From NCBI GenBank assembly GCA_024762995.1, contig JANTGI010000008.1:1-46814 (forward strand): a stretch of DNA of 46,814 nucleotides, written 5' to 3'. Below, one piece after another: positions 1 through 9,074 of this stretch (positions are counted from its first letter, which is position 1; every line of letters begins with the position of its first letter). A program made the position numbers and the translations under genes. The stretch is from Saprospiraceae bacterium. GTDB lineage: Bacteria; Bacteroidota; Bacteroidia; Chitinophagales; Saprospiraceae. The notes below the pieces were generated by a model that was not told the DNA's origin, made no database searches, and worked only from the letters and a program-made list of their open reading frames with translations.

Positions 1-612
1 GGTAATGTAACCATGTTTTTGAGCTACGGAAAAGGAAAGATTATGACATTGAAAAACTTGGACGGGGAGTTAAGTTATGGGCGGTTGGTGTTGCCCAAGT
101 GTCATGATGTCACTTTGCAGTCCAAATATTCAAAAGTAAAAATATCGAAGGGTGGGGACTTGGCTTTAGATTCCAAATATGATACTTATCAACTTGGCGA
201 TATTCGCGAAATGCAGGTCGTCGGAAGATATAGTGACTATTCAATCAACCAAATTGACAACATTCAATTTGATGGCAAATACTCCGATATTAAGATTTTT
301 TTATTGGTCAATAATGGCAGCTTTGATTCCAAATACGGCAACATCATTATCACCAATATTGAAGATGGTTTTGGGCTCATTGAGTTAGAAGGAAAATACA
401 CTGACTTTAAAATTGGAACGGAAATGGCCAAATCTTTTTGTGTTGAAGCCGAATCCGAATATGGAGACATTTCTGTACCTCCTCAATTAAAAGTCACGGA
501 AAAAGTCAAAGAAGGCAATTCTCAAGCCGTTTCGGCCTTTCTTACCAGTCGTACTTGTAGCAGTCGGATATTTAGTGTGATAAAATATGGTCAGCTAAGG
601 ATTATTCATTGA
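1..612 (+). CDS. beta-solenoid-like repeat protein, 3' part
   Basis: The reading frame is already open at base 1, so the gene is cut by the window edge; the first ATG (13) is probably internal. The visible 203 residues carry a regular (S/G)(K/R/E)Y motif. Counted from the ATG at 13, the tyrosines fall at residues 5, 22, 39, 56, 73 and 90 (exactly 17 apart), then 108, 129, 150 and 192. The intervening strands are short and alternately hydrophobic, as expected for a beta-solenoid or a DUF4097-like adhesin fold. A strong terminator follows at 664. The signal peptide, if any, lies outside the window. Family assignment is inference; I recognise no catalytic motif. Confidence 0.7.
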   Translation, partial: GNVTMFLSYGKGKIMTLKNLDGELSYGRLVLPKCHDVTLQSKYSKVKISKGGDLALDSKYDTYQLGDIREMQVVGRYSDYSINQIDNIQFDGKYSDIKIFLLVNNGSFDSKYGNIIITNIEDGFGLIELEGKYTDFKIGTEMAKSFCVEAESEYGDISVPPQLKVTEKVKEGNSQAVSAFLTSRTCSSRIFSVIKYGQLRIIH

Positions 613-663
613 TTTGGAATGCAATTTGCATATAAAAGATTACTGATTCGATTTTGTGAGCGG

Positions 664-701
664 AACCATCGTTTATTTGTATAAACGATGGTTTGCTTTT
701 T
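664..701 (+). terminator. Rho-independent terminator
   Basis: A perfect 13-bp stem (664-676 with 681-693) closes on a TTGT tetraloop and is followed by a T-rich tract (TTTGCTTTTT). It lies 51 bases after the stop of the solenoid gene, so it should end that transcript. Confidence 0.85.
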
Positions 702-772
702 GGTCTATGTGGGAACCGGCGATGGAAGCTTTGCTTTAACAAAACTTTAAAAAATGGTGCGTCAAAATTCTT

Positions 773-780
773 TATCTTTG
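773..780 (+). promoter_or_regulatory. -7 promoter box TATCTTTG
   Basis: Exact match to the Bacteroidota sigma-ABfr -7 consensus TAnnTTTG, upstream of the thioredoxin-like gene at 866. The -33 element is weak (TTTA near 745-748). The leader of roughly 80 nt contains an unusual all-GC stretch at 819-836. Confidence 0.65.
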
Positions 781-865
781 CTCCGGATTTCTATTCTCTA
801 ACGAAAAGGTAATTATTTGGGCCGCCCGCCGGCGCGTTTTGGTAGTTACTCCTAATGTTTTATTA

Positions 866-2233
866 ATGTCAACTTTACCGCAATCTCTTCATAAGTGGTC
901 TTTTGTACTGCTCCTTGCTATTATTTCTGTATCTGCTTTTGCTGCAAAGCCTTATGTGCTGGACGTAAAATATGTAGATTGCCTTCCGCCAAAACTAATG
1001 CTTTATGAGTTTGATGGCATTACCTTTTCTATTCTTCAGGTAAAAAAACCGGGCGAAGACTCTACTTTTGCTTTCAGTATTGATACAAAGACACCCAAAA
1101 TGTACTTTGTAGGTCAGCAGCCTAATGTCCTAAAGCCGGTTATCTTTGGGCTGGATAAAAAATTGTTTCTGCGGCCAAGATGTAGAAAAATACCTAATGC
1201 CACTTTTGCCGAAGGCACCTACAATAGGGAAGTAGAAAGATTGCTGCAAGAAGCTGCTATGTTTCCTAGTAAGGAACAAGGAGTGAGAAACCGACTCGGT
1301 AAAGGGGCTGACTTAGAATCCCTAAAAAAGGCTATGAAGCCGTTAGACAAAGAGAAACTTGATTGGGCAAAGAAGAAAAGGGCTATCCACCCATTTTTGG
1401 GCAAGATGGCTGATTTGCACATCTATCTAAGCTTCGCCAATGATGAATCTAACTATAGCTCAGAACTAGAATATTTTGCCAGAGAGTTTTTTCATTATGT
1501 TGATTGGAAAGATCCGGCGTATCAGGATATACCAATGGTCTTCGATTTGTTTAAGACCTACGCAAGCACCCTAAATCGGTACCGACAAGAAAATGCCTTG
1601 CAGCAGGTATATATCGAAGAAATGTTAGAAAAAATTCCGGCAGATTCGAAGACTTACCGATATGCACTTGGTGGCGTTACAATGGCTTATCGTGGGGTCA
1701 ATGCGGAGTTGTTTACGTATTTTGGTAAGCAATACATCAAAAAATATAAAACCGCTAAGCCCAATGCTTCTATCATCAACTTAGAGCGAATGGTGAATGC
1801 GGAGCATCATCTGGATGTCGGTCAAGTGGCTCCTGATTTTACGCTTGAAGACACTAATGGTCAACCCTTTAGTATGTCCAGCTTGCGCGGAAAAGTGCTC
1901 TTGATTGACTTTTGGGCCAGTTGGTGTGGCCCTTGTCGCCGGGAAAATCCTAACGTGAAGCGACTATATGCCAAATACCACAGCAAAGGCTTTGATGTCC
2001 TCGGAGTGAGCCTAGACCGTAAAAAAGCCAGTTGGCTTGCTGCTATCCAAAAAGATGGCTTGCCTTGGCATCACATCAGCGACCTAAAAGGCTGGCAGTG
2101 TGCTGCGTCCCGGTTGTACAAGGTGCGCTCTATTCCATCCACCTTTCTTTTGGATAAAGACGGAAAAATTATAGCCAAAGGCATGCGCGGCCCTGCCTTG
2201 GAGCAGAAATTAAAGCAAATATTCGGCGAATAA
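866..2233 (+). CDS. TlpA-like thioredoxin-domain protein
   Basis: 455 residues. I chose the ATG at 866 over the upstream TTG (839) because it gives a clean signal peptide (positively charged start, hydrophobic stretch, then AFA-AK). The middle of about 290 residues matches no family I recognise. The last ~140 residues are an AhpC/TSA-TlpA thioredoxin domain with the redox motif WCGPC at 353-357 and a cis-Pro region (RSIPSTF). It is probably an exported thiol-disulfide oxidoreductase or reductant for envelope proteins. This two-part architecture (helical N-terminal domain plus TlpA domain) is common in Bacteroidota. The stop overlaps the next ATG by one base (TAATG), which suggests translational coupling to the dipeptidase. 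Confidence 0.88.
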   Translation: MSTLPQSLHKWSFVLLLAIISVSAFAAKPYVLDVKYVDCLPPKLMLYEFDGITFSILQVKKPGEDSTFAFSIDTKTPKMYFVGQQPNVLKPVIFGLDKKLFLRPRCRKIPNATFAEGTYNREVERLLQEAAMFPSKEQGVRNRLGKGADLESLKKAMKPLDKEKLDWAKKKRAIHPFLGKMADLHIYLSFANDESNYSSELEYFAREFFHYVDWKDPAYQDIPMVFDLFKTYASTLNRYRQENALQQVYIEEMLEKIPADSKTYRYALGGVTMAYRGVNAELFTYFGKQYIKKYKTAKPNASIINLERMVNAEHHLDVGQVAPDFTLEDTNGQPFSMSSLRGKVLLIDFWASWCGPCRRENPNVKRLYAKYHSKGFDVLGVSLDRKKASWLAAIQKDGLPWHHISDLKGWQCAASRLYKVRSIPSTFLLDKDGKIIAKGMRGPALEQKLKQIFGE

Positions 2234-2907
2234 TGACGACCAAGTATTTAGGTTGGTTGACCATCTTTTTTTTGATTAGTTGTCACAATCAACCTTCCAA
2301 GCCTCCAGTCAAGACATTGGTCAAGCCTCCTAAGGTGGTTAAGAAAAAAGTCTATCCGACCATACCGGGCTTTACCAATATCCAAAAAATAGCACCGACC
2401 ATCGCCTTAGATATTCGATATGCCACCAAAGATAATTTTACCGGTGAGCAGATTTATCCGTGCCCGGCGTGTTATTTACGTCCGGAAGTCGCTGCCGCAC
2501 TAGCTTCCGCAAACACTAAATTGCGCAAAAAAGGATATGGCATCAAAGTCTTTGATTGCTACCGGCCTCGTCCCGCCCAACAACGCCTGTGGGATAAAGT
2601 ACCCAATCCCAACTATGTCACCCCACCGTCCAAGGGGTCTATGCACAATCGGGGGATGGCGGTTGATTTGACTATTTTTGATGTCAAGAAGATGAGAGAA
2701 TTATACATGGGTTCGCCCTATGATTTTTTTGGGATGAAGGCGCATACGGATTATCCTTCGCTTTCGCAAAAAGTCATCCGGCACCGAAAAATACTCACGG
2801 ATGCCATGACGGAAGCCGGTTTTAAAGGGATTCGCACTGAATGGTGGCATTTTTACTATGTAGGACCCTTACAAGCCTTGAGCGATGTGGAGTGGGAATG
2901 TAAGTAG
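2233..2907 (+). CDS. D-Ala-D-Ala dipeptidase, VanX/DdpX family
   Basis: 224 residues with a lipoprotein signal (LISC, lipid-modified Cys17). The body is a zinc D,D-dipeptidase of the M15D family. The SxHxxGxAxD motif gives zinc ligands His138 and Asp145, and ExxWH gives catalytic Glu203 and ligand His206. The CYRPRPAQ segment carries the conserved substrate-binding Arg. It should cleave D-alanyl-D-alanine released from cell wall. The lipobox suggests a periplasmic, membrane-anchored enzyme for peptidoglycan recycling rather than the cytoplasmic vancomycin-resistance VanX; no vanH or vanA is nearby. It is coupled to the preceding thioredoxin-like gene through a TAATG overlap. Confidence 0.9.
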   Translation: MTTKYLGWLTIFFLISCHNQPSKPPVKTLVKPPKVVKKKVYPTIPGFTNIQKIAPTIALDIRYATKDNFTGEQIYPCPACYLRPEVAAALASANTKLRKKGYGIKVFDCYRPRPAQQRLWDKVPNPNYVTPPSKGSMHNRGMAVDLTIFDVKKMRELYMGSPYDFFGMKAHTDYPSLSQKVIRHRKILTDAMTEAGFKGIRTEWWHFYYVGPLQALSDVEWECK

Positions 2908-3005
2908 AGACCACAAGGCTTTTCAAGTGTCTATACGTGAAAAAATGCCTATTTTTCTTCTCATACAGCCGCAAAAAAAGGTTGCTCATCAAAAAAAAAC
3001 AATCG

Positions 3006-5858
3006 CTACTCAACAAATATTTTCTGCGTGTTCAATACATCCTTGTTTTTTACTTCCAGATAATAAAGCCCTTTGGGCAAGCCCGTTAAATCCAATGGGT
3101 GTCTGCCATTCGAGACTTGCTTTTCCGAAATAACTAACTGCCCCGTTTGATTATAGACTGCAAGGTCAAACAAGCCGGTATATTGTTGATTGATAAACAC
3201 CGTAAAAATTCCCTTATTGGGATTCGGATATACTTCCACCCCTTGATAGCCATCAACAGAAAAACTAACCGCTACGATATGGTGATGTGTTTTTACTCCA
3301 TCAAAATCTTTTTGAACTAAGCGATAATAATTAATACCGGCTCCGGGGTTATTATCCAAAAATGCGTAACTTTTCGGGGTAGATGATTGGCCCGCTCCCT
3401 TCACATGACCTATCGGTCTAAAGTGAACACCATCCATAGATCGTTGAATGATAAATTCTTCATTATTGATTTCTGATGAAGTTGTCCAATTCAAGGCAAT
3501 TGCATGGTGGCTTATCTTTTTTCCTGAAAAGGAAATCAACGAAACCGGTAAAGGAGCCGAAGCCAAAGGCGAAGACCACATACCGCGCCCATAGGTGGCG
3601 ACCCTAATCAAATTATTACTAGGATTAACATCGTCATAATAAATTTCTAGCTCTCGAGAATCCACATTAACGGGAAGGTTGGTTGAGAAACTGGTCCAGT
3701 TATTTGTTCCCGGTTCTAAATAATAAATACCCGCCGGAGTGCCTGCATAAATACCTTCGTTAGTGGTCTTATCATAGGCCAAACAAAATGGCTTAAGAGC
3801 AGGAAAATTGTGCGTATAATCTGTCCAAGTCCCCCCTTTATTCGTTGATTTATACACGTGAGTCCCAAGGGTAATATAGACGGTGTTTAGTGCTGTTGGG
3901 TGGGCGACAATATCATTGACAGATTGATTATTGAGTGGTAAACTGACTTCTACCCATGTTGGGCTGGATGCCGTAATATCATCTGTACGGTACAAATGGT
4001 CATTCGTCGTAGAATAATAGCAAATTTTCCCATCTACCGGTGACACCTCCACATCCAGACCGTCATCTAAAGTAGAAGTTACTCCCGTCCAGGAGACATC
4101 TCCGGTACTAGCTGCCTTTGCGTTGGTGGTTCGCCAAAGTTTAGTGTTCCTTCCGGACAAAATCATATTTGGATCGGTTGGATTGATTTTATATGGAGTA
4201 ACCCATGGGCCATCTTCCAAGCTTGATGCAATACTACTAAACCAGCCACCATTGACACTTCTTCGTATATCCCCATAGTAAAGTGCCATATATTTGTAAC
4301 TGTCATTAGTAGGATCAATAGCACACTCCATCCCATCCCCGCCGACAACGGTGGACCAACTATTGCCATCACGCAGACCGGTACCATTATCTTGAAACCC
4401 GGCTAGGGTCAAGTCGGCTGTATTTCGACTTTGGCCGATTTTATACAGTTGGGCGATAGAAAGACCACTGGAAATTTCTGTTTCTGAATCCCAGCCATCC
4501 GATGAATAATACAAACCGCCATCATTACCGGCATAACAATATCCATTCGGTCCAAAAGCTAAGTGATGTTGATCCGCATGAACATCAGAAGTCCAAGACG
4601 TTTTTTTTGTCCAACTAGCACCATTATTTGTGGATTTCCAGATATTGACACCACCGACATAAATGGTCCCGGCAGTGGTCGGATCAGCCACAATCGTTAA
4701 ATCATACCACCCTTGTCCACTTGTGGCATCGCTTCCTGTGCCGTCATAATATCCGAGAAGATTAGGACTTCCCGACTGCTTGCTAAAACTAGCCCCATTA
4801 TCCGTTGAGCGGTATAATCCTTCAAAAGGCCTACCGTCAGCACGAACCACATAAACATCGTTGGGCGCTGCCGCAGAAACCGCAATAAATGCCCGATGCG
4901 TTCCGGATGATGTCAGATTCGGAAAACCGGAAGTAATCTGACTCCAATTCTGCCCATTATCTGTTGACCTGTAAAACTTACCGTATCTCGTACTTGCGTA
5001 AACAATCTGGGAGTTACCCGGCTTGAAAGCCAAGCTAAGAACCGCATCCGATGGGCTCGGATTGGACACCGTTGACCAACTAGCCCCTCCATTACTTGTA
5101 CGATAAATACTCTTGAAATAACCAGCGGCGATCATCACATCACCATTATTGGGGTCTTGTATCAGGTCATTAATGTATTCGTAGCTAAGAATACCTGAAT
5201 TAATTGCGGTAAAAGTATTCCCTCCATCCGTCGATTTCATCACGCCTTTACCGGCAGAATCATTACCATCCCTATCTCCGGTACCGATATAGATGGTATT
5301 GGCATCATCTTTATCCACTACAATCGCCGAAACACCCAAGGAAGGAAGGTTGTCGGTATTGGAAGCCCAATTAGAACCGCCATCCGTTGATTTCCATAAT
5401 CCGGCTGCAGGTGTACCCACATAAATCGTATTGGAATTACTAGGCCCAAAGGCAATCTCATTAATACGCCCTAGTCCGTTAGGTTGAGAAGGCAAATTAG
5501 TGGGCAATGTAATCGGACCTTCCTCCACCCAATTAGAACTCACACTTCTTGATGCGGGTTCTCTCTTAAAATCATAATACGCTTTTTCTACTTCAGATGC
5601 GGTCATGATTGTTCCATCTGCTTTGACCTGTAACCTAGCTCGCGATTCCCAACGGTGATACTGCTTGTACTTTCCCGGATGTTTGGACTCATAAAGCTTA
5701 AAAGCCCTTTGAATATCTTTTAACTTCGCTCGGGGCGACTTAATCAAATCGGCATAAATAGGCGTTTGCTCCGCCATCTCATCCGTAAACGGGACATTTT
5801 GCGCGTAAGCAGTAGAGAAGATGCCTAAGGCAAAGATTAAGAGTAGAACATTTTTCAT
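3006..5858 (-). CDS. T9SS-exported BNR/sortilin-like propeller protein
   Basis: 950 residues. A signal peptide (cleavage near AYA-QN, residue 20) precedes many Asp-box (BNR) motifs of the type STDGGxxW, STDNGxxW and SNGGASW between about residues 150 and 740. This is the pattern of multi-blade propellers of the sialidase/Vps10/GH74-like superfamily. From about residue 766 an FN3-like module begins (LPVSLISFSG, WTTSSEIN), and from about 872 a type A T9SS sorting domain (VEVYPNPNKGIF) ends in a basic tail. It should cross the outer membrane by T9SS and be surface-attached or secreted. I see no catalytic signature that fixes a substrate, so it may be a binding or sortilin-like protein. It is divergent from the beta-helix cargo gene at 6107, which shares its C-terminal modules. 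Confidence 0.88.
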   Translation of the reverse strand: MKNVLLLIFALGIFSTAYAQNVPFTDEMAEQTPIYADLIKSPRAKLKDIQRAFKLYESKHPGKYKQYHRWESRARLQVKADGTIMTASEVEKAYYDFKREPASRSVSSNWVEEGPITLPTNLPSQPNGLGRINEIAFGPSNSNTIYVGTPAAGLWKSTDGGSNWASNTDNLPSLGVSAIVVDKDDANTIYIGTGDRDGNDSAGKGVMKSTDGGNTFTAINSGILSYEYINDLIQDPNNGDVMIAAGYFKSIYRTSNGGASWSTVSNPSPSDAVLSLAFKPGNSQIVYASTRYGKFYRSTDNGQNWSQITSGFPNLTSSGTHRAFIAVSAAAPNDVYVVRADGRPFEGLYRSTDNGASFSKQSGSPNLLGYYDGTGSDATSGQGWYDLTIVADPTTAGTIYVGGVNIWKSTNNGASWTKKTSWTSDVHADQHHLAFGPNGYCYAGNDGGLYYSSDGWDSETEISSGLSIAQLYKIGQSRNTADLTLAGFQDNGTGLRDGNSWSTVVGGDGMECAIDPTNDSYKYMALYYGDIRRSVNGGWFSSIASSLEDGPWVTPYKINPTDPNMILSGRNTKLWRTTNAKAASTGDVSWTGVTSTLDDGLDVEVSPVDGKICYYSTTNDHLYRTDDITASSPTWVEVSLPLNNQSVNDIVAHPTALNTVYITLGTHVYKSTNKGGTWTDYTHNFPALKPFCLAYDKTTNEGIYAGTPAGIYYLEPGTNNWTSFSTNLPVNVDSRELEIYYDDVNPSNNLIRVATYGRGMWSSPLASAPLPVSLISFSGKKISHHAIALNWTTSSEINNEEFIIQRSMDGVHFRPIGHVKGAGQSSTPKSYAFLDNNPGAGINYYRLVQKDFDGVKTHHHIVAVSFSVDGYQGVEVYPNPNKGIFTVFINQQYTGLFDLAVYNQTGQLVISEKQVSNGRHPLDLTGLPKGLYYLEVKNKDVLNTQKIFVE

Positions 5859-6082
5859 AAAGCTGACTTTTTACCAAAGAACCTTGGGGTAAGGCTATCC
5901 GATTGGATAGAAAAAGGGAATCAATTGCTCCCGACAAACTCCTTACTAACAATCCGAAAGTAATTTAGTTTTTGATAAAAAAATAGTGTAACCGTTTTGA
6001 TGCCCCTGTTGCTACCCAAATTTTTCATCCGTAGTACAAGCCATGTCTTTGTATCCTATTCTATACTTTCGCAATAAAACAC

Positions 6083-6090
6083 TAACTTTG
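6083..6090 (+). promoter_or_regulatory. -7 promoter box TAACTTTG
   Basis: Exact TAnnTTTG match that ends 16 bases before the ATG of the beta-helix gene. A second weaker box, TACTTTCG (6064-6071), lies just upstream. No clear -33 TTTG at the usual spacing was seen. Confidence 0.65.
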
Positions 6091-6106
6091 TACAAAAATC
6101 CGGTTT

Positions 6107-8089
6107 ATGAAAAATTTACTCATTGCACTACTCGTATTTATTTCCTTTTTTGCGCAAGCTCAATCTAACTACTACGTCGCCAAAAATGGTAATGACACCA
6201 ACGATGGCTCCGCCGCTACACCATGGTTGACCATCCAACATGGCGTCAACCAACTCTCCCAGGGTGACGTCTTAAATATCAAAGCTGGAACGTACTTCGA
6301 GAAAGTGGATATTGACGTAAGTGGAACAGCCACCAATATAATTACTATCAAAAACTACCAAAATGACAATGTCATCATCAGCGGGGCACAATCTACCAAT
6401 AATCTTTCCATCATTTGGACAGACAACGCCTATTTGCGAATCGAAGGTCTTCATGTCAGCGATAGCCAAAAAAATTATGCCCAAGGCATTGCCTTACAAG
6501 AAACTGCCCATCACATCGAAGTTGTCAACAACAAAGTCTCCAAAATTAATTTTTCATCCGATCCCAACGCCACCGTCACAAGTAATACCAATGCAGTGCC
6601 TGTAAGTGCCTTAGGAGATGCCCCCGACACCGGCAATGGCGTACCCGACTCCGTTCATCATATCTCCTTTATCGGCAACGAAGTCTTTGATAATCGAACC
6701 GGTTATAGCGAAAATCTCACTATTGGCGGCAATGTGTCTCATTTCCTGATGGAAAACAACATCGTCCATGACAATACGAACATTGCCATCGATGTCACCG
6801 GAAATTATGGCGAAAGCCCCGTCGCCGCTTATGACCATGCTCGATACGGTACCATCAAAAATAACACGCTTTACAACAATACGTCTCCATACAGCCCGGC
6901 GGCAGGAATTTATATTGATGGCGGACAAAACATCGTCGTCGAAAACAATCTAAGTCATCACAATGGCTATGGCGGAGAGATTGGCTGCGAAGAAAATGGG
7001 GCAACCACTAATGTCATTTTTAGAAACAATGTTTTTCACCACAACACCAACGCAGGGATGCACTTTGGCGGGTATGACAGCAATACCACCGGGCATGTAA
7101 CCCATTCCCAAATTTACAACAACACTTTCTACCAAAATGACAGCCAACACGAGGGCTTTGGCGAACTCATACTCACCCAATCGTCTGACTGTAAAATTTT
7201 CAATAATATATTCTACATCAACAATCAAAACGTATTTCTTTATGCCTATCGGACACAGACCAATCTTGATATGAATTACAACTTGGTTTATTCCGTTGCC
7301 GGCAATGCATCCACCATCGAAACCACCACTGACGGGGATAATAACGGGGGCAATGCTTATGAAGGTCTGGCGGCCTTTTATTCGGCAACCGGCTATGGTG
7401 CGAATAGCCTATTTGGCGATCCATTATTTACGGATGCGACTCAGGCTGATTTTCACATTCCGTCTAATTCTCCGGCAACGAATGCCGGCGACCCGTCCCA
7501 TAATCCGGATGCTTCGGAAGTTGATTTAGATGGAGCCGCCCGAGCCGTAGAAAGAGTGGATATAGGCGTAGATGAGTATCCCATACCCTTGCCGGTGGAA
7601 TATTTATCCCTATTTTCCGGACGCACTAAATCGGATGGCATTTTATTGACTTGGACAACTTCTAGGGAAATTAATGCGGAAAAATTTATTATTCAGCGGC
7701 TTACGCCAAATGACCAATGGCAAGATGTTGCGGAGATTTTTGCCGGTCAATACCGCTATCAATTCTTGGACTCACAGCCGTTGACAGGAGTCAATATTTA
7801 TCGCTTAAAGCAGGTGGATTTGGACCAGCGTTCTAGTCTTTCCGAAATGGTAAGCATCCTTTGGGAAGAGCCAATAGCCATCTCTTTGTATCCCAATCCG
7901 ACTGCAGGAACGGTTACATTTTCGGACAACTTGACGCATACGGTGATGGTCAAAAACATCCTTGGGCAGACCGTACTCCTTGCGAGAAATGCGCACCAAA
8001 TACAAATTCCTGCAAAGGGCATTTACTCCATTCTTCTTATGGATTATACAGGAAAAATCTTATCTTCTCACCGTTTGATTGTGGAGTAA
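6107..8089 (+). CDS. T9SS-exported parallel beta-helix protein
   Basis: 660 residues. The signal peptide is cleaved near FAQAQS. A DUF1565-like start (NYYVAKNGNDTNDGS, LNIKAGTY) is followed to about residue 440 by right-handed parallel beta-helix repeats rich in NNxxHDN, NNTLYNNT and HHNxNAG. This is the fold of pectate lyases, polysaccharide lyases and phage tailspikes. From about residue 494 an FN3-like module (LPVEYLSLFSG, WTTSREIN, FIIQR) leads into a type A T9SS sorting domain (SLYPNPTAGTVTF, about 594). It probably binds or cleaves polysaccharide outside the cell; I cannot name the substrate. The tail is clearly homologous to that of the neighbouring propeller protein. Confidence 0.87.
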   Translation: MKNLLIALLVFISFFAQAQSNYYVAKNGNDTNDGSAATPWLTIQHGVNQLSQGDVLNIKAGTYFEKVDIDVSGTATNIITIKNYQNDNVIISGAQSTNNLSIIWTDNAYLRIEGLHVSDSQKNYAQGIALQETAHHIEVVNNKVSKINFSSDPNATVTSNTNAVPVSALGDAPDTGNGVPDSVHHISFIGNEVFDNRTGYSENLTIGGNVSHFLMENNIVHDNTNIAIDVTGNYGESPVAAYDHARYGTIKNNTLYNNTSPYSPAAGIYIDGGQNIVVENNLSHHNGYGGEIGCEENGATTNVIFRNNVFHHNTNAGMHFGGYDSNTTGHVTHSQIYNNTFYQNDSQHEGFGELILTQSSDCKIFNNIFYINNQNVFLYAYRTQTNLDMNYNLVYSVAGNASTIETTTDGDNNGGNAYEGLAAFYSATGYGANSLFGDPLFTDATQADFHIPSNSPATNAGDPSHNPDASEVDLDGAARAVERVDIGVDEYPIPLPVEYLSLFSGRTKSDGILLTWTTSREINAEKFIIQRLTPNDQWQDVAEIFAGQYRYQFLDSQPLTGVNIYRLKQVDLDQRSSLSEMVSILWEEPIAISLYPNPTAGTVTFSDNLTHTVMVKNILGQTVLLARNAHQIQIPAKGIYSILLMDYTGKILSSHRLIVE

Positions 8090-8156
8090 CCCAACCCGGT
8101 CATCATTTTCATTCTCGCTAAAGTAAGGGAGTATGAACGGAATTTAGGATAAAAAT

Positions 8157-9074
8157 CTAGCAGACGAGCAAAAAACCTTTCTTTTTCAAAATTAATTCAC
8201 ATGGAGCCTTGCCGAGATACTCGCCATCGGCTTCTACGAGAATTTCTTCTTCGCCTGTGGGTTCAATCAAAATTCTTTCGGTCTCCAAGCACGTGATTTT
8301 ACCATGCCGGGCTACTTTTCCATTATAAAAATAGGGAGTAGATAGTAATACACGAATCGGGTGCATTTTTTTAGACACCGTCACTGCAAAACCATCTCCA
8401 AAAGGATTGGCATGTGGCACAAAGCACATCCCCCCGCCCGAGTATCGACAAATCCCGATATTGGCGGTATAATAAGCCCCTTCCATTTGACCACCGGGCC
8501 ATGAAATTCGTCCCTTGGGTGGCCGATACCGAAACAAAAATTTTAAGATGAGTATCAAATACTGCACGGATGAACGAATCGGTTTTTTCCGCAAGGTTAC
8601 AGCACGTACAATGTATCCATCATAAAAAAGACCTGCTACATTGATAAAATATCTTGTCTCTTTTTGATGGTCACCGACGTAAGAAAGGAATCCAAGATTA
8701 TGGCTTTTGGTTTGGAATCGCTCCAGCATTTGTAACCATGCGTCTCCCCACTTAGGTATTTTATGCTGCCGGACAAAATCATTGCCTGTGCCGACGGGCA
8801 ACAAAAAAGTCGTAGGCGGCGTCGATAAGCCGGCTTGCATTAAGCCGTTAATCATTTCATGGTAGGTGCCGTCTCCACCGATGGAAAGGTAGCATTTATA
8901 ATTTTTTGCGGCTGCTTCTCTTGCGATTCGGATTCCATCGCCTTTACAGGTGGTTTCCACAAAATCAAACAACCATCCTTTGGATTGCAAGCTGCTCTGA
9001 ACTTCCGGCCATAGCTTTTTGGCCTTTCCGTTGCCGGCAGCGGGATTAACTACAAAAAACAACCGATTATTCAT
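8157..9074 (-). CDS. diacylglycerol/lipid kinase family protein (YegS/BmrU type)
   Basis: 305 residues. The N-terminus FFVVNPAAGNGKAKK and the GGDGTYHE motif (about residues 66-70 for GGDGT) are the nucleotide-binding signatures of the DAGK_cat domain, followed by the usual C-terminal beta-sandwich (VEADGEYLGKAPCEL). It should phosphorylate diacylglycerol or a related lipid at the inner membrane. I chose the ATG at 9074 because it overlaps the stop of the upstream heptosyltransferase gene by 8 bases (ATGAATAA), a coupling arrangement repeated elsewhere in this window. The four extra residues of the longer ORF (from 9086) are unlikely. The operon with a core-LPS transferase suggests a role in envelope lipid turnover. 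Confidence 0.9.
   Translation of the reverse strand: MNNRLFFVVNPAAGNGKAKKLWPEVQSSLQSKGWLFDFVETTCKGDGIRIAREAAAKNYKCYLSIGGDGTYHEMINGLMQAGLSTPPTTFLLPVGTGNDFVRQHKIPKWGDAWLQMLERFQTKSHNLGFLSYVGDHQKETRYFINVAGLFYDGYIVRAVTLRKKPIRSSVQYLILILKFLFRYRPPKGRISWPGGQMEGAYYTANIGICRYSGGGMCFVPHANPFGDGFAVTVSKKMHPIRVLLSTPYFYNGKVARHGKITCLETERILIEPTGEEEILVEADGEYLGKAPCELILKKKGFLLVC

Noticed and set aside
2233-2907. Vancomycin-resistance vanX
   Set aside because: No vanH, vanA, vanR or vanS nearby and a lipobox is present; a wall-recycling dipeptidase fits better.
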